Part shown: piece after piece, positions 8,714 to 18,119 of the stretch
Position numbering within the stretch: position 1 is the first letter of the stretch
Layout: every line of letters begins with the position of its first letter
Assembly: GCF_000222585.1 (NCBI RefSeq)
Contig: NZ_AFWE01000093.1
Span: forward strand, 1-64,000
DNA: 64,000 bases
Direction of reading: 5' to 3'
Source: Vibrio scophthalmi LMG 19158
GTDB lineage: Bacteria; Pseudomonadota; Gammaproteobacteria; Enterobacterales; Vibrionaceae
The notes under the pieces: generated by a model
The model's database searches: none
The model's input: only the letters and a program-made list of their open reading frames with translations
What the model was told of the DNA's origin: nothing
Made by a program: the position numbers and the translations under genes

Positions 8714-9655
8714 CTATTCGTCGTCAAATAGCGCCATTGCGGTTTGCGATAGCACAAAATAGTTAGCGCCTGATTTCGCATCTACAAAATCCAATAAGCG
8801 GTCGTAGTCACCGTTCTCATCGGCGTACATCATTTGACGCAGAGAGGTTTCAATTACATTGGAGTCAGCAGCAAAACCGATAAACATGGTGCCATGTTCG
8901 AGGGCATTACCAAAAGGTCGATTCTGACGCAGCATTTTGATCTCTTGATCATCAATCACCACTTTGCTTTTGTTGTTGTGAGCCCATGCAGGTTTCTCAT
9001 CGTCATCGAGCTCAATATTATCGAACTTGGTACGACCAATGACTTGCTCTTGGTAGTGTTGCGGCTGCTCATGCCAAGACATTTCTCTGTCTACGTAGCG
9101 TTGTACGGTGAGGTAGCTACCGCCAAGATGGATTTCAGCTTCATCTTGCACTAAAACAGCATTCACACGCGCTTGGTGTTTTGGATTCTCTGTTCCATCA
9201 ACAAAATCAATCAAGTCACGGTTGTCTAAATATTTGAAGCCTTGGATATCTTCAACCAGCTCTGCGGAATCTTTAAAGGCCGCTAAAAGATATTTAGCGG
9301 CTTGGTAGTTCAAATCAATACGCTCTGATTTGATCATTAGGAAGATGTCACCAGCGGTACTAGGAAAATGGCGCTCGCCATCTTTCATTTCAGTAAATGT
9401 AGTGAGGTGTTTAGGCATGACAACATCAGGCAGCGCAGTAGTCCATGCATTTTTAGCAATACCGACGGTAATACTCAAATTTGCACTGGGATCTTTTTGA
9501 GCAATGGATTTTTCAATACCAGAGATTTGCGAAAGGGCATCTTGAACCGATTCGGTGTCAGCGGTACTTTTGAGGACAAAAGTAAGGTACTCAGCAAATG
9601 TAGAAGGATCCGATAGCACACCCATTTGTGCGCGTTCTGCAATGTTATTTGTCAT
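8714..9655 (-). CDS. Dye-decolorising (DyP-type) haem peroxidase
   Basis: The product has 313 residues from the ATG at 9655, which has AAAGG six to ten bases upstream; an ATG at 9676 would add seven residues without a site. The family signature G-x-x-D-G appears as FVDGTENP, with the catalytic Asp. The distal Arg lies in QNRPFGNALEHGTMFIGFA and a proximal His lies nearby. Length and lack of a Tat signal fit the cytoplasmic class P/B group (YfeX-like). Such enzymes bind b-haem and use H2O2 to oxidise large aromatic or porphyrin substrates. The physiological substrate is unknown. A 10-bp dyad lies in its upstream region. Confidence 0.88.
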   Translation of the reverse strand: MTNNIAERAQMGVLSDPSTFAEYLTFVLKSTADTESVQDALSQISGIEKSIAQKDPSANLSITVGIAKNAWTTALPDVVMPKHLTTFTEMKDGERHFPSTAGDIFLMIKSERIDLNYQAAKYLLAAFKDSAELVEDIQGFKYLDNRDLIDFVDGTENPKHQARVNAVLVQDEAEIHLGGSYLTVQRYVDREMSWHEQPQHYQEQVIGRTKFDNIELDDDEKPAWAHNNKSKVVIDDQEIKMLRQNRPFGNALEHGTMFIGFAADSNVIETSLRQMMYADENGDYDRLLDFVDAKSGANYFVLSQTAMALFDDE

Positions 9656-9706
9656 ATAAGAAGCCTTTATAATCATCCGTTCCTAAACATCATTTCATTT
9701 CTTTCA

Positions 9707-9739
9707 AGTTCTTTAAAAGAATGAATCTCTTAAAGAACT
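9707..9739. promoter_or_regulatory. Inverted repeat upstream of the DyP peroxidase gene
   Basis: AGTTCTTTAA (9707-9716) and TTAAAGAACT (9730-9739) are perfect inverted repeats separated by 13 bases, about 50-85 bases before the DyP start. It could be an operator or a leader hairpin; no regulator gene is adjacent. Confidence 0.35.
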
Positions 9740-9871
9740 ATATACCAAACTTCGCAACTGCGTGTTCCTGCATGCTTAATTTGCAACATTGACTTATGCG
9801 TTACTCCGGTGTCCATTTTTAAGTGATTAAGGAGTGGGGGAGTACGTGAACAGGGGGGATTATAATGGAAG

Positions 9872-9901
9872 ATAGAAAAAGCGAGCTGTGAGGCTCGCTT
9901 A
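9872..9901 (-). terminator. Terminator of the porin/esterase/MFS operon
   Basis: On the minus strand AAGCGAGC and GCTCGCTT (9879-9886 and 9893-9900) form an 8-bp stem followed by TTTTTC. It lies about 40 bases after the porin stop. Confidence 0.75.
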
Positions 9902-9941
9902 GCGGCGTTGCTGTTTATAGATAAAGCAGATTTAATTACGC

Positions 9942-11204
9942 TTAGTTGTATTTGATGTTTACCATTGCCATCACCGCCAGATCATCAATATCTTTATCAG
10001 CCCAGCTCATCTGCACAGTAAAATCTGTGAATTTGCTCCATTGATATTGTGTGCTGAGATCTAAGAAGGTGGCTTCTAAATCGGTATCACTACCGAGGTT
10101 GTGGTCAATATTCATTTGTCCGCCAGCAAATTTAATGTTCCACAGCTCAGAGGCTTGCCAATCGATGCGCGCCGCATAGAGTTGACCATCGTTATTCTCA
10201 TGACCTAAACCACCAAAGAATTGACGTGAAATAGGATTAGGATCGTTACGGTCATTGTTGTTAATCAGGCCTGAATAGGTATCAAAACCTCGTCCGACTA
10301 AACCACCATCTACAAAACCAATGGCTTGTGCTTGTAGCTTCACGGTAGGCGTTAACTGATAGCTTGTTTCAACAAAACCAGCCAAGCCATCTGCCCCCCA
10401 TGTTGTGTGATAGCCATTTTTATCGGTAGAGTCTGATAAAATAACGTTTGCAGCGGCTTTGACTGAAAAGTCATTCATTACTACGTTGACGAAAGGCGAG
10501 ATGTTATGGAAGTAATCGATACCATAACCTGCTTGCGGAATACCGGTGGACGAATCACCAATATTACCTTCACCACCGTCAAAGTAGGCCCAAAGCATGC
10601 CCCAGTCGACGATGCCGTGGCTACCCACAGCGGCTAGTGCGTACATATGCACATCATCATAAACATCTAGGTCCGTTGCGTATTCACTTTCCGCAAAACG
10701 TAAATCATAGATGCCGAGTAAACTAATTTGATCATTGTTGCCATATTGGTAGGATTTCATCGCCAATAAACGATCACGGCGGTCGTTTTCAATATTAAAA
10801 CCGTAGGCCCAATCGGCACGTTGGCGACCCGCGCGAACCACTAAACCTTGGTCTGCATATTGTACAAAGCCGAGATCGATTGATAGGCCGTCTGAGTTGC
10901 TACCATCGGTATAGTTAGTGCCAGCGCCACCGCTGTGTCGACGGTCACCTGACCAATCATAATAACCTTGCCAGCGCGTGTTGATCGACCAACCGTCAGA
11001 GAGAATAAGATTGGTTTTTACGCGAAATCGACTGGTATAACCGTTGCTGCTTTCCTCACCTGAGGCATCGATAGCGTGGCCACGCACATAGGCGTCCATT
11101 CCCCAGTCTAATTTGATGTCATCATTGAGCTCAACAACAGCGGCGTGGGTAGCAAAAGACGAACAAAGCCCCGCCACCGTTAAAAATAACGTCTGCGCTT
11201 TCAT
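9942..11204 (-). CDS. Outer-membrane beta-barrel porin
   Basis: The product has 420 residues from the ATG at 11204, which has GGAA at proper spacing; the ATG at 11210 is too close to it. A signal peptide ends at THAA (about residue 22). The mature chain alternates polar and aromatic residues as in a 16- to 18-strand barrel, has Gly/Asn/Asp-rich loops, and closes with a strand ending in IKYN. It is not an OmpC/OmpU-type porin; the YVRGHAIDASGEES and VRAGRQRADWAYGF segments suggest a substrate-specific channel. It is the last gene of the MFS-esterase-porin set, so it probably admits the substrate of that cluster. Confidence 0.8.
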   Translation of the reverse strand: MKAQTLFLTVAGLCSSFATHAAVVELNDDIKLDWGMDAYVRGHAIDASGEESSNGYTSRFRVKTNLILSDGWSINTRWQGYYDWSGDRRHSGGAGTNYTDGSNSDGLSIDLGFVQYADQGLVVRAGRQRADWAYGFNIENDRRDRLLAMKSYQYGNNDQISLLGIYDLRFAESEYATDLDVYDDVHMYALAAVGSHGIVDWGMLWAYFDGGEGNIGDSSTGIPQAGYGIDYFHNISPFVNVVMNDFSVKAAANVILSDSTDKNGYHTTWGADGLAGFVETSYQLTPTVKLQAQAIGFVDGGLVGRGFDTYSGLINNNDRNDPNPISRQFFGGLGHENNDGQLYAARIDWQASELWNIKFAGGQMNIDHNLGSDTDLEATFLDLSTQYQWSKFTDFTVQMSWADKDIDDLAVMAMVNIKYN

Positions 11205-11305
11205 ATTCATTTCCGTGTAAATAGGGTGCTTACTTCAAGGAGTTACCCACTAGAGGGGCAGAAGTAAGCACCAAGTTATAAGAGGGTACTTATTTGGGTG
11301 TGTGC

Positions 11306-12238
11306 TTAATTTAGGAATGCACTGATTTTTTGGTAAACGGTATCGCACTCTTCTTTGACCAGATCTTCCATATTTAGGAAGGTATGGATCATGTCATTGA
11401 AGTGGTAGTGCTCAACATGTGCACCTGCACTTTGTGCCATCTCTGCGTAAGCAATGCCCTCGTCACGCAGTGGGCAGAATTCTGCAGTCATCATCAATGT
11501 CGCTGGTAATTGTGCCGACATTGGTTGATACAGTGGTGATGCTTCGCGGCGATCTTCGTTGTTATGGAAGTAATTGTCGAAGTACCAAGCTATCTTACCT
11601 TTTTGCAGTAGGTAGCCCGTCGCGTTTTCTTCCATTGACGCACTGTCCATCGTGTAATCGAGGCTAGGGTAAAGCATGACTTGCTTGGCAATGTTCACCT
11701 TGTCATCGAATTGTGCTTTAGCACTCACCGTCGCCACTAAAGCGCCACCACCTGAATCACCAGCAATCGATAGCGTTGGCAAGTAGTTCAACTCACGGCC
11801 ATCTAGCGTTGCCCATAGGTTGCTAACCACTGTGTATGCGTCAATGACGCCGGCAGGGTAAGGGCACTCAGGTGCAAGGCGGTAATCTACAGCAACAACA
11901 ATGTGTTTGGTTGCGAGCGCTAGCTTACGACAGATAGGGTCGTAAACCGTTACGCTGCCCGCCATATGACCGCCGCCATGGTAATAGACTAATACTGGTA
12001 GCGCAGTTTCTGGTTCTGGGTGATAGATACGCACTGGAACGTTGTAAGCTTCACCGATGACCAAGTCATCTTGTACCCATGCGACGGCAGGGATATCAGT
12101 CACTAAACCTTTGGTTAAATTCGCTAAACCTTCACGAGCATTGGTCGCTGTTGGTTTAAATCCATTTTCAATTAATTGGCCCACAGCAATGTTAAAGTTC
12201 TCTAACCATGCTTGTAATTTGGGACTTACTTGGCGCAT
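11306..12238 (-). CDS. Alpha/beta-hydrolase esterase, hormone-sensitive-lipase family
   Basis: The product has 310 residues. The HSL-family oxyanion motif HGGG is at residues 87-90 and the nucleophile elbow G-D-S162-G-G-G follows. The catalytic His is in NDMIHTF near residue 283 and the Asp in the preceding strand region. There is no signal peptide, so it acts in the cytoplasm. Family members hydrolyse short-chain acyl esters. AAGGAGG stands before the ATG and overlaps the end of the MFS gene nine bases upstream, showing tight cotranscription. In context it may release a short-chain acid that feeds the CoA-transferase pathway (inference). Confidence 0.88.
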   Translation of the reverse strand: MRQVSPKLQAWLENFNIAVGQLIENGFKPTATNAREGLANLTKGLVTDIPAVAWVQDDLVIGEAYNVPVRIYHPEPETALPVLVYYHGGGHMAGSVTVYDPICRKLALATKHIVVAVDYRLAPECPYPAGVIDAYTVVSNLWATLDGRELNYLPTLSIAGDSGGGALVATVSAKAQFDDKVNIAKQVMLYPSLDYTMDSASMEENATGYLLQKGKIAWYFDNYFHNNEDRREASPLYQPMSAQLPATLMMTAEFCPLRDEGIAYAEMAQSAGAHVEHYHFNDMIHTFLNMEDLVKEECDTVYQKISAFLN

Positions 12239-12247
12239 AACGCCTCC

Positions 12248-13450
12248 TTAAGCAGTTTTGGTAGTGTGATTAACAAGCTCTGGCTTTTTACCTGTTTCAG
12301 GCAAGAAGAAGCTCGCAAGGAAGAAAGTTGAAGAACAGATAACAGCGAACGTTGCAGCGTAAGCAATGTTGCCAGTCATATCTGCAAGTACACCTGCTAA
12401 GAACATCAGTACGGTTTCAATCATGTAAGAGATTGACCAGAACATACCGAAGATCACCGTGATACGAGCAGGTGTCATATTTGGCAGCTCTTGTGGTAGT
12501 GTCACCAGTGCCGTCATCGGCATGAACATGAAGAAGCCAGCCATAAACGCAGCTGCGTAAGCGATAGTGGCATTGCTGGTGGTGATCATCACAGCAGCGA
12601 ACAGCGTCATTGCCAAACCACAGCCACGGATAACAGGTACACGTAGTGGGTAGCGTTTAACAATCATGATGCCGGCAATCGTGCCCACCATACCTGCGCC
12701 AATCATGATTGAAGAAAGGTATTTAGCTTCGGCTGCAAATGTTGGGACTAATGGGAAAAGCGCAAAAACAGAGATGTAGCAGAATAGAAGACCAGAATAA
12801 GCAATCGGTAGCCACCAGTTTACTGACTCTTTTACGCCATCTTTTAGCGTGTAAGTCACTTGTGGTTTGTCACCTGTCGAGCTTGTAGATAGAGAGAAGT
12901 CGTCACTAATGAACCACCACACCACAAGAACTGCGAGGCTGACCGCTGAGATAGCTAAGATAACATTCTGCCAGTTGCCCAAAGTAGAAAGTAGTGAACC
13001 GGTGAATAACAAGGCTAGCAGGTTACCCATATTGAAAGCCGCCGCGTTGATACCGTTGATCATTGGGCGCTCTTCAGCATTAAAGTAGTTAATCACGATT
13101 GGGTTGAAGTAAACAATGGCAAATGCACCACCAAAACCCATCACCAAACGAGAAACCACATACAGAGAGTAGTTTCCGGCAAATACGCCAGCAGCACCGG
13201 CAGCGATTAATAGTGAAGCAATCGCAAAGGCTTTCTTTGGTCCCATTTTAACCAGTAGCCAAGCTGCTGCGAGGTTACCAATAATTTTGGCGATGGTAAT
13301 AGCATTGTTCATCCATGTAGCGGCGGCCATGCCTTCAATATTGTAGAAGGCCATGATGTTTGGCGTCATCATTGAACCAGCAACCCAAGACATAGCAAAG
13401 AGGGCGTAGGTGAGAAATATCGTTATTTCAATAAGATGTTTCTTGTTCAT
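12248..13450 (-). CDS. MFS transporter, cyanate-permease-like group
   Basis: The product has 400 residues with about 12 hydrophobic segments and a central hydrophilic loop near residues 190-205. The loop between helices 2 and 3 has KMGPKKAF, a variant of the MFS motif A, and helix 4 carries VSRLVMGFGGAF. The overall look is that of CynX/NimT-type carriers of small anions. The start has AAGGTACATAAT. It is translationally close to the esterase and separated from fabV by 199 bases containing a hairpin and a TTTTGCAAGAAT sequence like those in the LysR control region. It probably carries a small carboxylate; direction is unknown. Confidence 0.82.
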   Translation of the reverse strand: MNKKHLIEITIFLTYALFAMSWVAGSMMTPNIMAFYNIEGMAAATWMNNAITIAKIIGNLAAAWLLVKMGPKKAFAIASLLIAAGAAGVFAGNYSLYVVSRLVMGFGGAFAIVYFNPIVINYFNAEERPMINGINAAAFNMGNLLALLFTGSLLSTLGNWQNVILAISAVSLAVLVVWWFISDDFSLSTSSTGDKPQVTYTLKDGVKESVNWWLPIAYSGLLFCYISVFALFPLVPTFAAEAKYLSSIMIGAGMVGTIAGIMIVKRYPLRVPVIRGCGLAMTLFAAVMITTSNATIAYAAAFMAGFFMFMPMTALVTLPQELPNMTPARITVIFGMFWSISYMIETVLMFLAGVLADMTGNIAYAATFAVICSSTFFLASFFLPETGKKPELVNHTTKTA

Positions 13451-13602
13451 ATTATGTACCTTGTAGGGTGATACTTGAATTATTTTTCATCCTTATAATA
13501 CCCCATTAAAAGTGCGGTATTATCCTGATTTTGCAAGAATGAATTGTGTGAAGTCAGTCGGATGATGTTTTTTAAGTTCTTATAAATCAATTGAATACAA
13601 AT

Positions 13603-13629
13603 GAAGCTCTGCCGTAAAGGTAGAGCTTC
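13603..13629 (-). terminator. Hairpin between fabV and the MFS gene
   Basis: GAAGCTCT (13603-13610) and AGAGCTTC (13622-13629) form an 8-bp perfect stem just after the fabV stop on the minus strand, followed by ATTTGTATT. It may partly end the upper transcript. Confidence 0.5.
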
Positions 13630-13649
13630 CATCAATGGCTATGACGTGT

Positions 13650-14852
13650 TTATGGTGTTAATAATGCCAATTCTTGCATATTGACTGGCGTGGAATAATC
13701 CACCTCAGAAAAGCCAAACCCATTCAGTTGCATAAAGTCGAGCTTATAGCCTTGATAATCGCCAATTTGTTGGAAGTTATCATTATCCATTGTCGCCATC
13801 ATTGCTTTGACTTCAGATTGTGTTTGCTCTTCTAATTCCCAGTCATCGATACGAATGAGACGCGCGTCATCAACAGGTACGGCAGTAAAATTACTGTAAA
13901 GACGTTGAGCGAATAAACGTTGCATTTGCTCAATACAACCCTCGTGCGTGCCTTTTTCTTTCATCACTTTAAACAGTGAAAGAATGTAAGGTGAAAATGC
14001 AGGAATAAAGACGCTGGCTTTGGTGACAAGCGCTTTACAGACAGAGACATAAGCCTCGCCACCAATGGCGCCGAGTTGCTCATTGAGTGTGTCTGCAGTG
14101 TTATGCAGGTGTGCTTTCGCGCGGCCAAGCGTGCCTTGGTGATAAATCGGGTAGGTGACCTCTGGACCAACGTAAGAGTAAGCAACGGTTTTGCATCCTT
14201 GAGCTAATACACCCGCATCAGAAAGCATGTTGATCCAACTTTGCCAATCTTCACCGCCCATCACTTTGATGGTCGCATCCAGTTCTGCCTCTGAGGCAGT
14301 CTCGACTTGCATGGTTTCAAGCGCATCCATCTCAATGTTGATGGTTGGCCCTGAAACAGGCTCACCGACGGTTTTGATGGATGAGCGCCATAACTCGCCC
14401 GTTTCTGGATTGGGACGAACACCAGTTGCTAGGCTATAAACCACCAAGTCGACTGAGCCACCAAATTCATTTTGAATGTAGTCCAAAACATCCTGGCGAG
14501 TGTGTGCAGAGAAAGCGTCACCAACAAAGTTTTTAGCAATCAAGCCCTGTTTTTCAGCTTCTTGGCGGAAGTAAATGTTGTTATACCAACCCGCAGTACC
14601 CACGCCTTTATCACTTGGGCCACGTTCAAATGATACCCCAATAGTGTCGGCATTTGAGCCGCCAAAAGCGAGGCTAATACGTGAAGCCAAACCAAAACCA
14701 GAAGATGCCCCAAGAATCAGTACTTTTTTTGGACCACCTTGGATAGCGGGAGCATTTTTTACGTAGTCGATTTGGTTTAATACCGCTTGACGGCAACCGA
14801 TAGGGTGAGCTGAACGCGCAACCACACCTTGAACAATAGGTTCAATAATCAT
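13650..14852 (-). CDS. fabV: Trans-2-enoyl-CoA/ACP reductase, FabV/Ter family (second-type FabV)
   Basis: The product has 400 residues and is colinear with V. cholerae FabV (402) but clearly diverged. The nucleotide-binding loop GASSGFG is at 48-54. The family catalytic pair Tyr237-(x8)-Lys246 is present in YHQGTLGRAK, and VMGGEDW and DDWEL are conserved. FabV/Ter enzymes reduce trans-2-enoyl thioesters such as crotonyl-CoA, using NADH in most cases, in an essentially one-way reaction. Placed 21 bases after a MaoC hydratase and beside a CoA-transferase, this copy looks like a CoA-pathway (Ter) enzyme rather than the housekeeping fatty-acid one. That substrate choice is inference. AAGGTATTGTT precedes the ATG. 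Confidence 0.88.
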   Translation of the reverse strand: MIIEPIVQGVVARSAHPIGCRQAVLNQIDYVKNAPAIQGGPKKVLILGASSGFGLASRISLAFGGSNADTIGVSFERGPSDKGVGTAGWYNNIYFRQEAEKQGLIAKNFVGDAFSAHTRQDVLDYIQNEFGGSVDLVVYSLATGVRPNPETGELWRSSIKTVGEPVSGPTINIEMDALETMQVETASEAELDATIKVMGGEDWQSWINMLSDAGVLAQGCKTVAYSYVGPEVTYPIYHQGTLGRAKAHLHNTADTLNEQLGAIGGEAYVSVCKALVTKASVFIPAFSPYILSLFKVMKEKGTHEGCIEQMQRLFAQRLYSNFTAVPVDDARLIRIDDWELEEQTQSEVKAMMATMDNDNFQQIGDYQGYKLDFMQLNGFGFSEVDYSTPVNMQELALLTP

Positions 14853-14873
14853 AACAATACCTTATATATAGAA

Positions 14874-15290
14874 TTAGTGTTTTGGGGGCATAACGGTGGC
14901 GACGCCTTGAATCACGATTTTGTCATGTTGATTCACGCTACGGGTCGCCAACTTTGCGATGTTTTTTTCTGCGTTGATTTCGATCACTTCCACTTCTGCG
15001 CGGATGGTATCGCCAATAAAAACTGGAGCAGTAAATTTGAGCTCTTGGCCAAGATAAATCGTTCCCGGCCCCGGTAGCTGCATGCCGAGTACTGCCGATG
15101 TCAGGCCTGACACCATGATGCCGTGGGCAACGCGATTACCAAAAATGCTATTTTGACCAGCGATTTGGCTAACATGCACTGGATTGATGTCGCCACTAAT
15201 GCCGCAAAAAAGCTGAATGTCAGATTCACTGATGGTTTTTTCAAAATGCGCTCGTTGACCAACAACGAGCTGTTCTATGGAGTAACTCAT
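14874..15290 (-). CDS. MaoC-family (R)-specific enoyl-CoA hydratase (PhaJ-like)
   Basis: The product has 138 residues in a single hot-dog domain. The hydratase signature is D34-I-N-P-V-H39, with the Asp/His dyad of PhaJ enzymes, followed by the FGNRVAHGIMVSGL segment. The family interconverts (R)-3-hydroxyacyl-CoA and trans-2-enoyl-CoA, usually C4 to C6 for this short form. The stop is 21 bases before fabV, so the two are surely cotranscribed and act in sequence: hydratase product to reductase substrate. AGAGAT precedes the ATG. It is cytoplasmic. Confidence 0.88.
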   Translation of the reverse strand: MSYSIEQLVVGQRAHFEKTISESDIQLFCGISGDINPVHVSQIAGQNSIFGNRVAHGIMVSGLTSAVLGMQLPGPGTIYLGQELKFTAPVFIGDTIRAEVEVIEINAEKNIAKLATRSVNQHDKIVIQGVATVMPPKH

Positions 15291-15405
15291 GGTTTCTATC
15301 TCTAAAATAACTTTGCGATACAGCCAATGTCGAAAACACGAGTGCTGCTGTATGGCAAAGCAATTTCCCTCTCACACCATTTGCGAGGCGTGAGAGGGCA
15401 TAGGA

Positions 15406-17025
15406 TTACGCTGCGACGGTTTGCTTTGTTGTCACTTCAGTCGGCATTTGTGATGGTGATGACAGAGTGAGCCCCATCGGTTCATCATGGAAAATGCGTG
15501 TATCCATGGTTTTCAAATCACGGCTTATGATCGGGTTAAAGTCCATTCTCGCGAGTATGTCGCGGTCTAAATCGACGCCCGGTGCGATTTCAATCAACTC
15601 TAATGTGGTTGCACCCAAACGGAATACCGCGCGCTCAGTGATATAAAGCACGGGTTTGTGGTTACGTCTCGCAATGTCTGCTGAGAAGGTAATTTGCTGC
15701 ACTTCTTTGATTAGCTTGTTGATGTGGCCATCATTGATAATCGTCAGCTCGCCGTTACCGGTTTCGATTTCAAGTTTACCTGCGGTAAATGTGCCGCAGA
15801 AAAACACCTGCTTTGCATTTTGAGTAATGTTGATGAAACCGCCACAACCAGCAATTTTGCTACCAAACTTAGATACATTCAGGTTGCCGTGTTGGTCACA
15901 TTCCGCTAATCCAAGAAAGGCTTGGTCAATACCGCCGCCATCATAAAAATCGAACATTTGGTCTTGAGTGATCACCGCTTCAGGAAAAGCCGATGCGCCA
16001 AAGCTCAAACCGCCTGCTGGTGTACCGCCGATTGCGCCTGGCTCAACCGTTGCGATCATTTGATCGGTAATGCCTTCTTCATCCGTGACCTCTGCGATCA
16101 CTTCCGGCACGCCAATGCCATAATTAAGAATGGCGCCATGTTGCAGTTCCATCGCTGCGCGACGAGCAATGATTTTTTTTGCATCGAGTGGACGCGCTTT
16201 ACCCGTTTTTTGTTCGGACTCTTCGCATCCTTTGTCTCCTCGACCGCAGTAGGCCGGGTTCATTGGTTCCGCGAAGGTTTGCATGTGCAATGACTCTTCA
16301 GCAATCACAATCGCGTTGACGAAAATGCCCGGGATGCGCACTTGCTGAGGATCCAACTCGCCGTTTTTTACCACGCGTTTTACTTGCACAATTACCTTGC
16401 CACCCATGTTGGTGACCAATTGTGCCGCCGCGAGGTTTTCCAAAAACAGACATTCATCTTCCATGGTGACGTTGCCGTTTTCGTCTGCAGTGGTGCCGCG
16501 TAAAAGGGCAACCGTTGGGTTAAGGCGTTTGTAAAATAAGAACTCTTCGCCTTCAATTTCCATCACTGAAACACGGTCTTCAGATGTAGAGGTATTGATT
16601 TTTCCGCCACCTAAACGAGGATCCACAAAAGTGCCTAAACCAACGTGAGATAGCGTGCCAGGTTTACCAGCCGCTGAATCACGAAGTAGCTGAGCAATCA
16701 CACCTTGTGGGAAGTTATAACCTTGAATTTGGTTGTCGTTGGCCAATTTTTGTAGGCGAGGAATTAATCCCCAGTGACCGCCACATGCCATGCTGACCAT
16801 GCCCGGGTGCGCTAAGTGGTTTGTCGCTTTATCAACACCATCACCTTGGCCTGCGGTAAAATAGAGTTCGAGATCATTCGGTTGACCGGTCGCAAGGAAG
16901 CGTTCGCCAATGGCACGTTCAATGGCTTCTGGCACGACTGCGCCGATGAAACCGCCTAAGATCACCTTGTCACCATTTTCTATCAAAGCTGCTGCTTGTA
17001 GGGCAGTTAACACTTTTGTTTTCAT
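15406..17025 (-). CDS. Single-chain short-chain acyl-CoA:acetate/3-oxoacid CoA-transferase (YdiF type)
   Basis: The product has 539 residues from the ATG at 17025, chosen because AGAAGGA stands upstream; an upstream ATG at 17097 adds 24 unconserved residues. The alpha-like half (1-270) and beta-like half (280-520) are fused as in E. coli YdiF (531). The catalytic Glu328 lies in VEPGAIGGTP, and GGLSFGAS is present. The enzyme moves CoA between short acyl-CoAs and acetate or acetoacetate through a glutamyl-CoA thioester. It is first in a run with the hydratase and FabV, suggesting it activates a C4 acid or releases butyrate from butyryl-CoA. The segment 15291-15405 holds no terminator. Confidence 0.88.
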   Translation of the reverse strand: MKTKVLTALQAAALIENGDKVILGGFIGAVVPEAIERAIGERFLATGQPNDLELYFTAGQGDGVDKATNHLAHPGMVSMACGGHWGLIPRLQKLANDNQIQGYNFPQGVIAQLLRDSAAGKPGTLSHVGLGTFVDPRLGGGKINTSTSEDRVSVMEIEGEEFLFYKRLNPTVALLRGTTADENGNVTMEDECLFLENLAAAQLVTNMGGKVIVQVKRVVKNGELDPQQVRIPGIFVNAIVIAEESLHMQTFAEPMNPAYCGRGDKGCEESEQKTGKARPLDAKKIIARRAAMELQHGAILNYGIGVPEVIAEVTDEEGITDQMIATVEPGAIGGTPAGGLSFGASAFPEAVITQDQMFDFYDGGGIDQAFLGLAECDQHGNLNVSKFGSKIAGCGGFINITQNAKQVFFCGTFTAGKLEIETGNGELTIINDGHINKLIKEVQQITFSADIARRNHKPVLYITERAVFRLGATTLELIEIAPGVDLDRDILARMDFNPIISRDLKTMDTRIFHDEPMGLTLSSPSQMPTEVTTKQTVAA

Positions 17026-17150
17026 TCTGCTTTCCTTCTGGAAATTTATTGTGGCCTGGGCATCGCTATCCAGAGCTAATGAAAAAAGTGTATTCATTTC
17101 TGATTAATGAAAAAATAGACAATAAAAGGAAAGATAATTGCGAATTCGGG

Positions 17151-17181
17151 ATAATAAAAAGAGCAGCTTCAGGCTGCTCTC
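17151..17181 (-). terminator. Terminator of the LysR regulator gene
   Basis: On the minus strand AGAGCAGC-CTGAA-GCTGCTCT (17160-17180) is followed by TTTTTATTAT. It separates the regulator transcript from the CoA-transferase operon. Confidence 0.85.
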
Positions 17182-17210
17182 AATTATATGTGGCTGGGAA
17201 AAGGTGGAGG

Positions 17211-18119
17211 CTATTCTTGGCCAGAGATCTCTCGTACACGGCGAATAAGGTAATCTTTAAAATTGACGCAACGCATGGGCATCTGTCGGCGAGGGCGATA
17301 GTAAAGGCTAAATTCAAATTCACTGTTGGTGTATTGCTGTAGCACTTGTACTAGTTGCCCATCATCAAGCTCGTCTTGGATTAGACGCACAGGTAGGTAG
17401 CTAATGCCACCGCCATTTAATGCGACGGTTTTAATAAATTGGCTATCTTCTACCTCAACGGTCTGAGAAATATTGACCGTTGTCATTTCACCATCACGTT
17501 CAAATACCCATTTGTTTCCACCCACCAAGGTTGAGGCGTATAAGCAGTTGTGACGACGCAGATCCTCGGGGTATTCGGGTTGGCCGTATTTGTTGATGTA
17601 TTCAGGGGAGCAACATGCCATCAGAGGATATTTCAATAATGAACGTTTCACTAATAAGCTGTCTTTCTCTTGAAAGCCCTGATAAACCGCACTGGCGCGG
17701 ATAGCAAAGTCGATTTCATCAAGGTGATCCATATCGAAAGCCGTTTCGAGAATACGGAAGGTGACATGAGGGTATTGCTGTAAATATTCTCCGACAATTT
17801 GTCCAAGGAAATCGCGTGCAAACAGAGGCGTAGAGGCGATGCGAATAATACCTCGGTCATCATTTCCTAAGTTTTGTATTTCAGTGAAAATGTCATCAAT
17901 TTCACTGTTTACTTGATTGAAGCGTTCAAATAGTCGTAAACCGGCTTGGGTTGGTACCACTTTGCGTGTCGAACGTTTTAACAGGCTGATGCCCATGCTT
18001 TCTTCAAGTTCAATGATCCAGCGACTGCCTGCAGAGGCGGAAATACCGTATTGTTTTGCTGCGAGACTAAATGATCCAGTGCGTACAACATGCAGAAAAT
18101 AAACAATTTTATCTAACAT
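17211..18119 (-). CDS. LysR-family transcriptional regulator of the C4 acyl-CoA cluster
   Basis: The product has 302 residues. The winged HTH at 1-60 has the typical FLHVVRTGSFSLAAKQYGIS helix-turn-helix start. The co-inducer domain spans about 90-295, with RASAVYQGF and the Gly-rich turn NGGGISYLP. It resembles the CrgA/DsdC-like LysR subgroup. It is divergent from the SDR-thiolase pair and upstream of the CoA-transferase operon, so it is the natural regulator of both arms. Four GCAAATTCG-like half-sites in the 317-base divergent region are good candidates for its operators and for autoregulation (inference). Confidence 0.88.
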   Translation of the reverse strand: MLDKIVYFLHVVRTGSFSLAAKQYGISASAGSRWIIELEESMGISLLKRSTRKVVPTQAGLRLFERFNQVNSEIDDIFTEIQNLGNDDRGIIRIASTPLFARDFLGQIVGEYLQQYPHVTFRILETAFDMDHLDEIDFAIRASAVYQGFQEKDSLLVKRSLLKYPLMACCSPEYINKYGQPEYPEDLRRHNCLYASTLVGGNKWVFERDGEMTTVNISQTVEVEDSQFIKTVALNGGGISYLPVRLIQDELDDGQLVQVLQQYTNSEFEFSLYYRPRRQMPMRCVNFKDYLIRRVREISGQE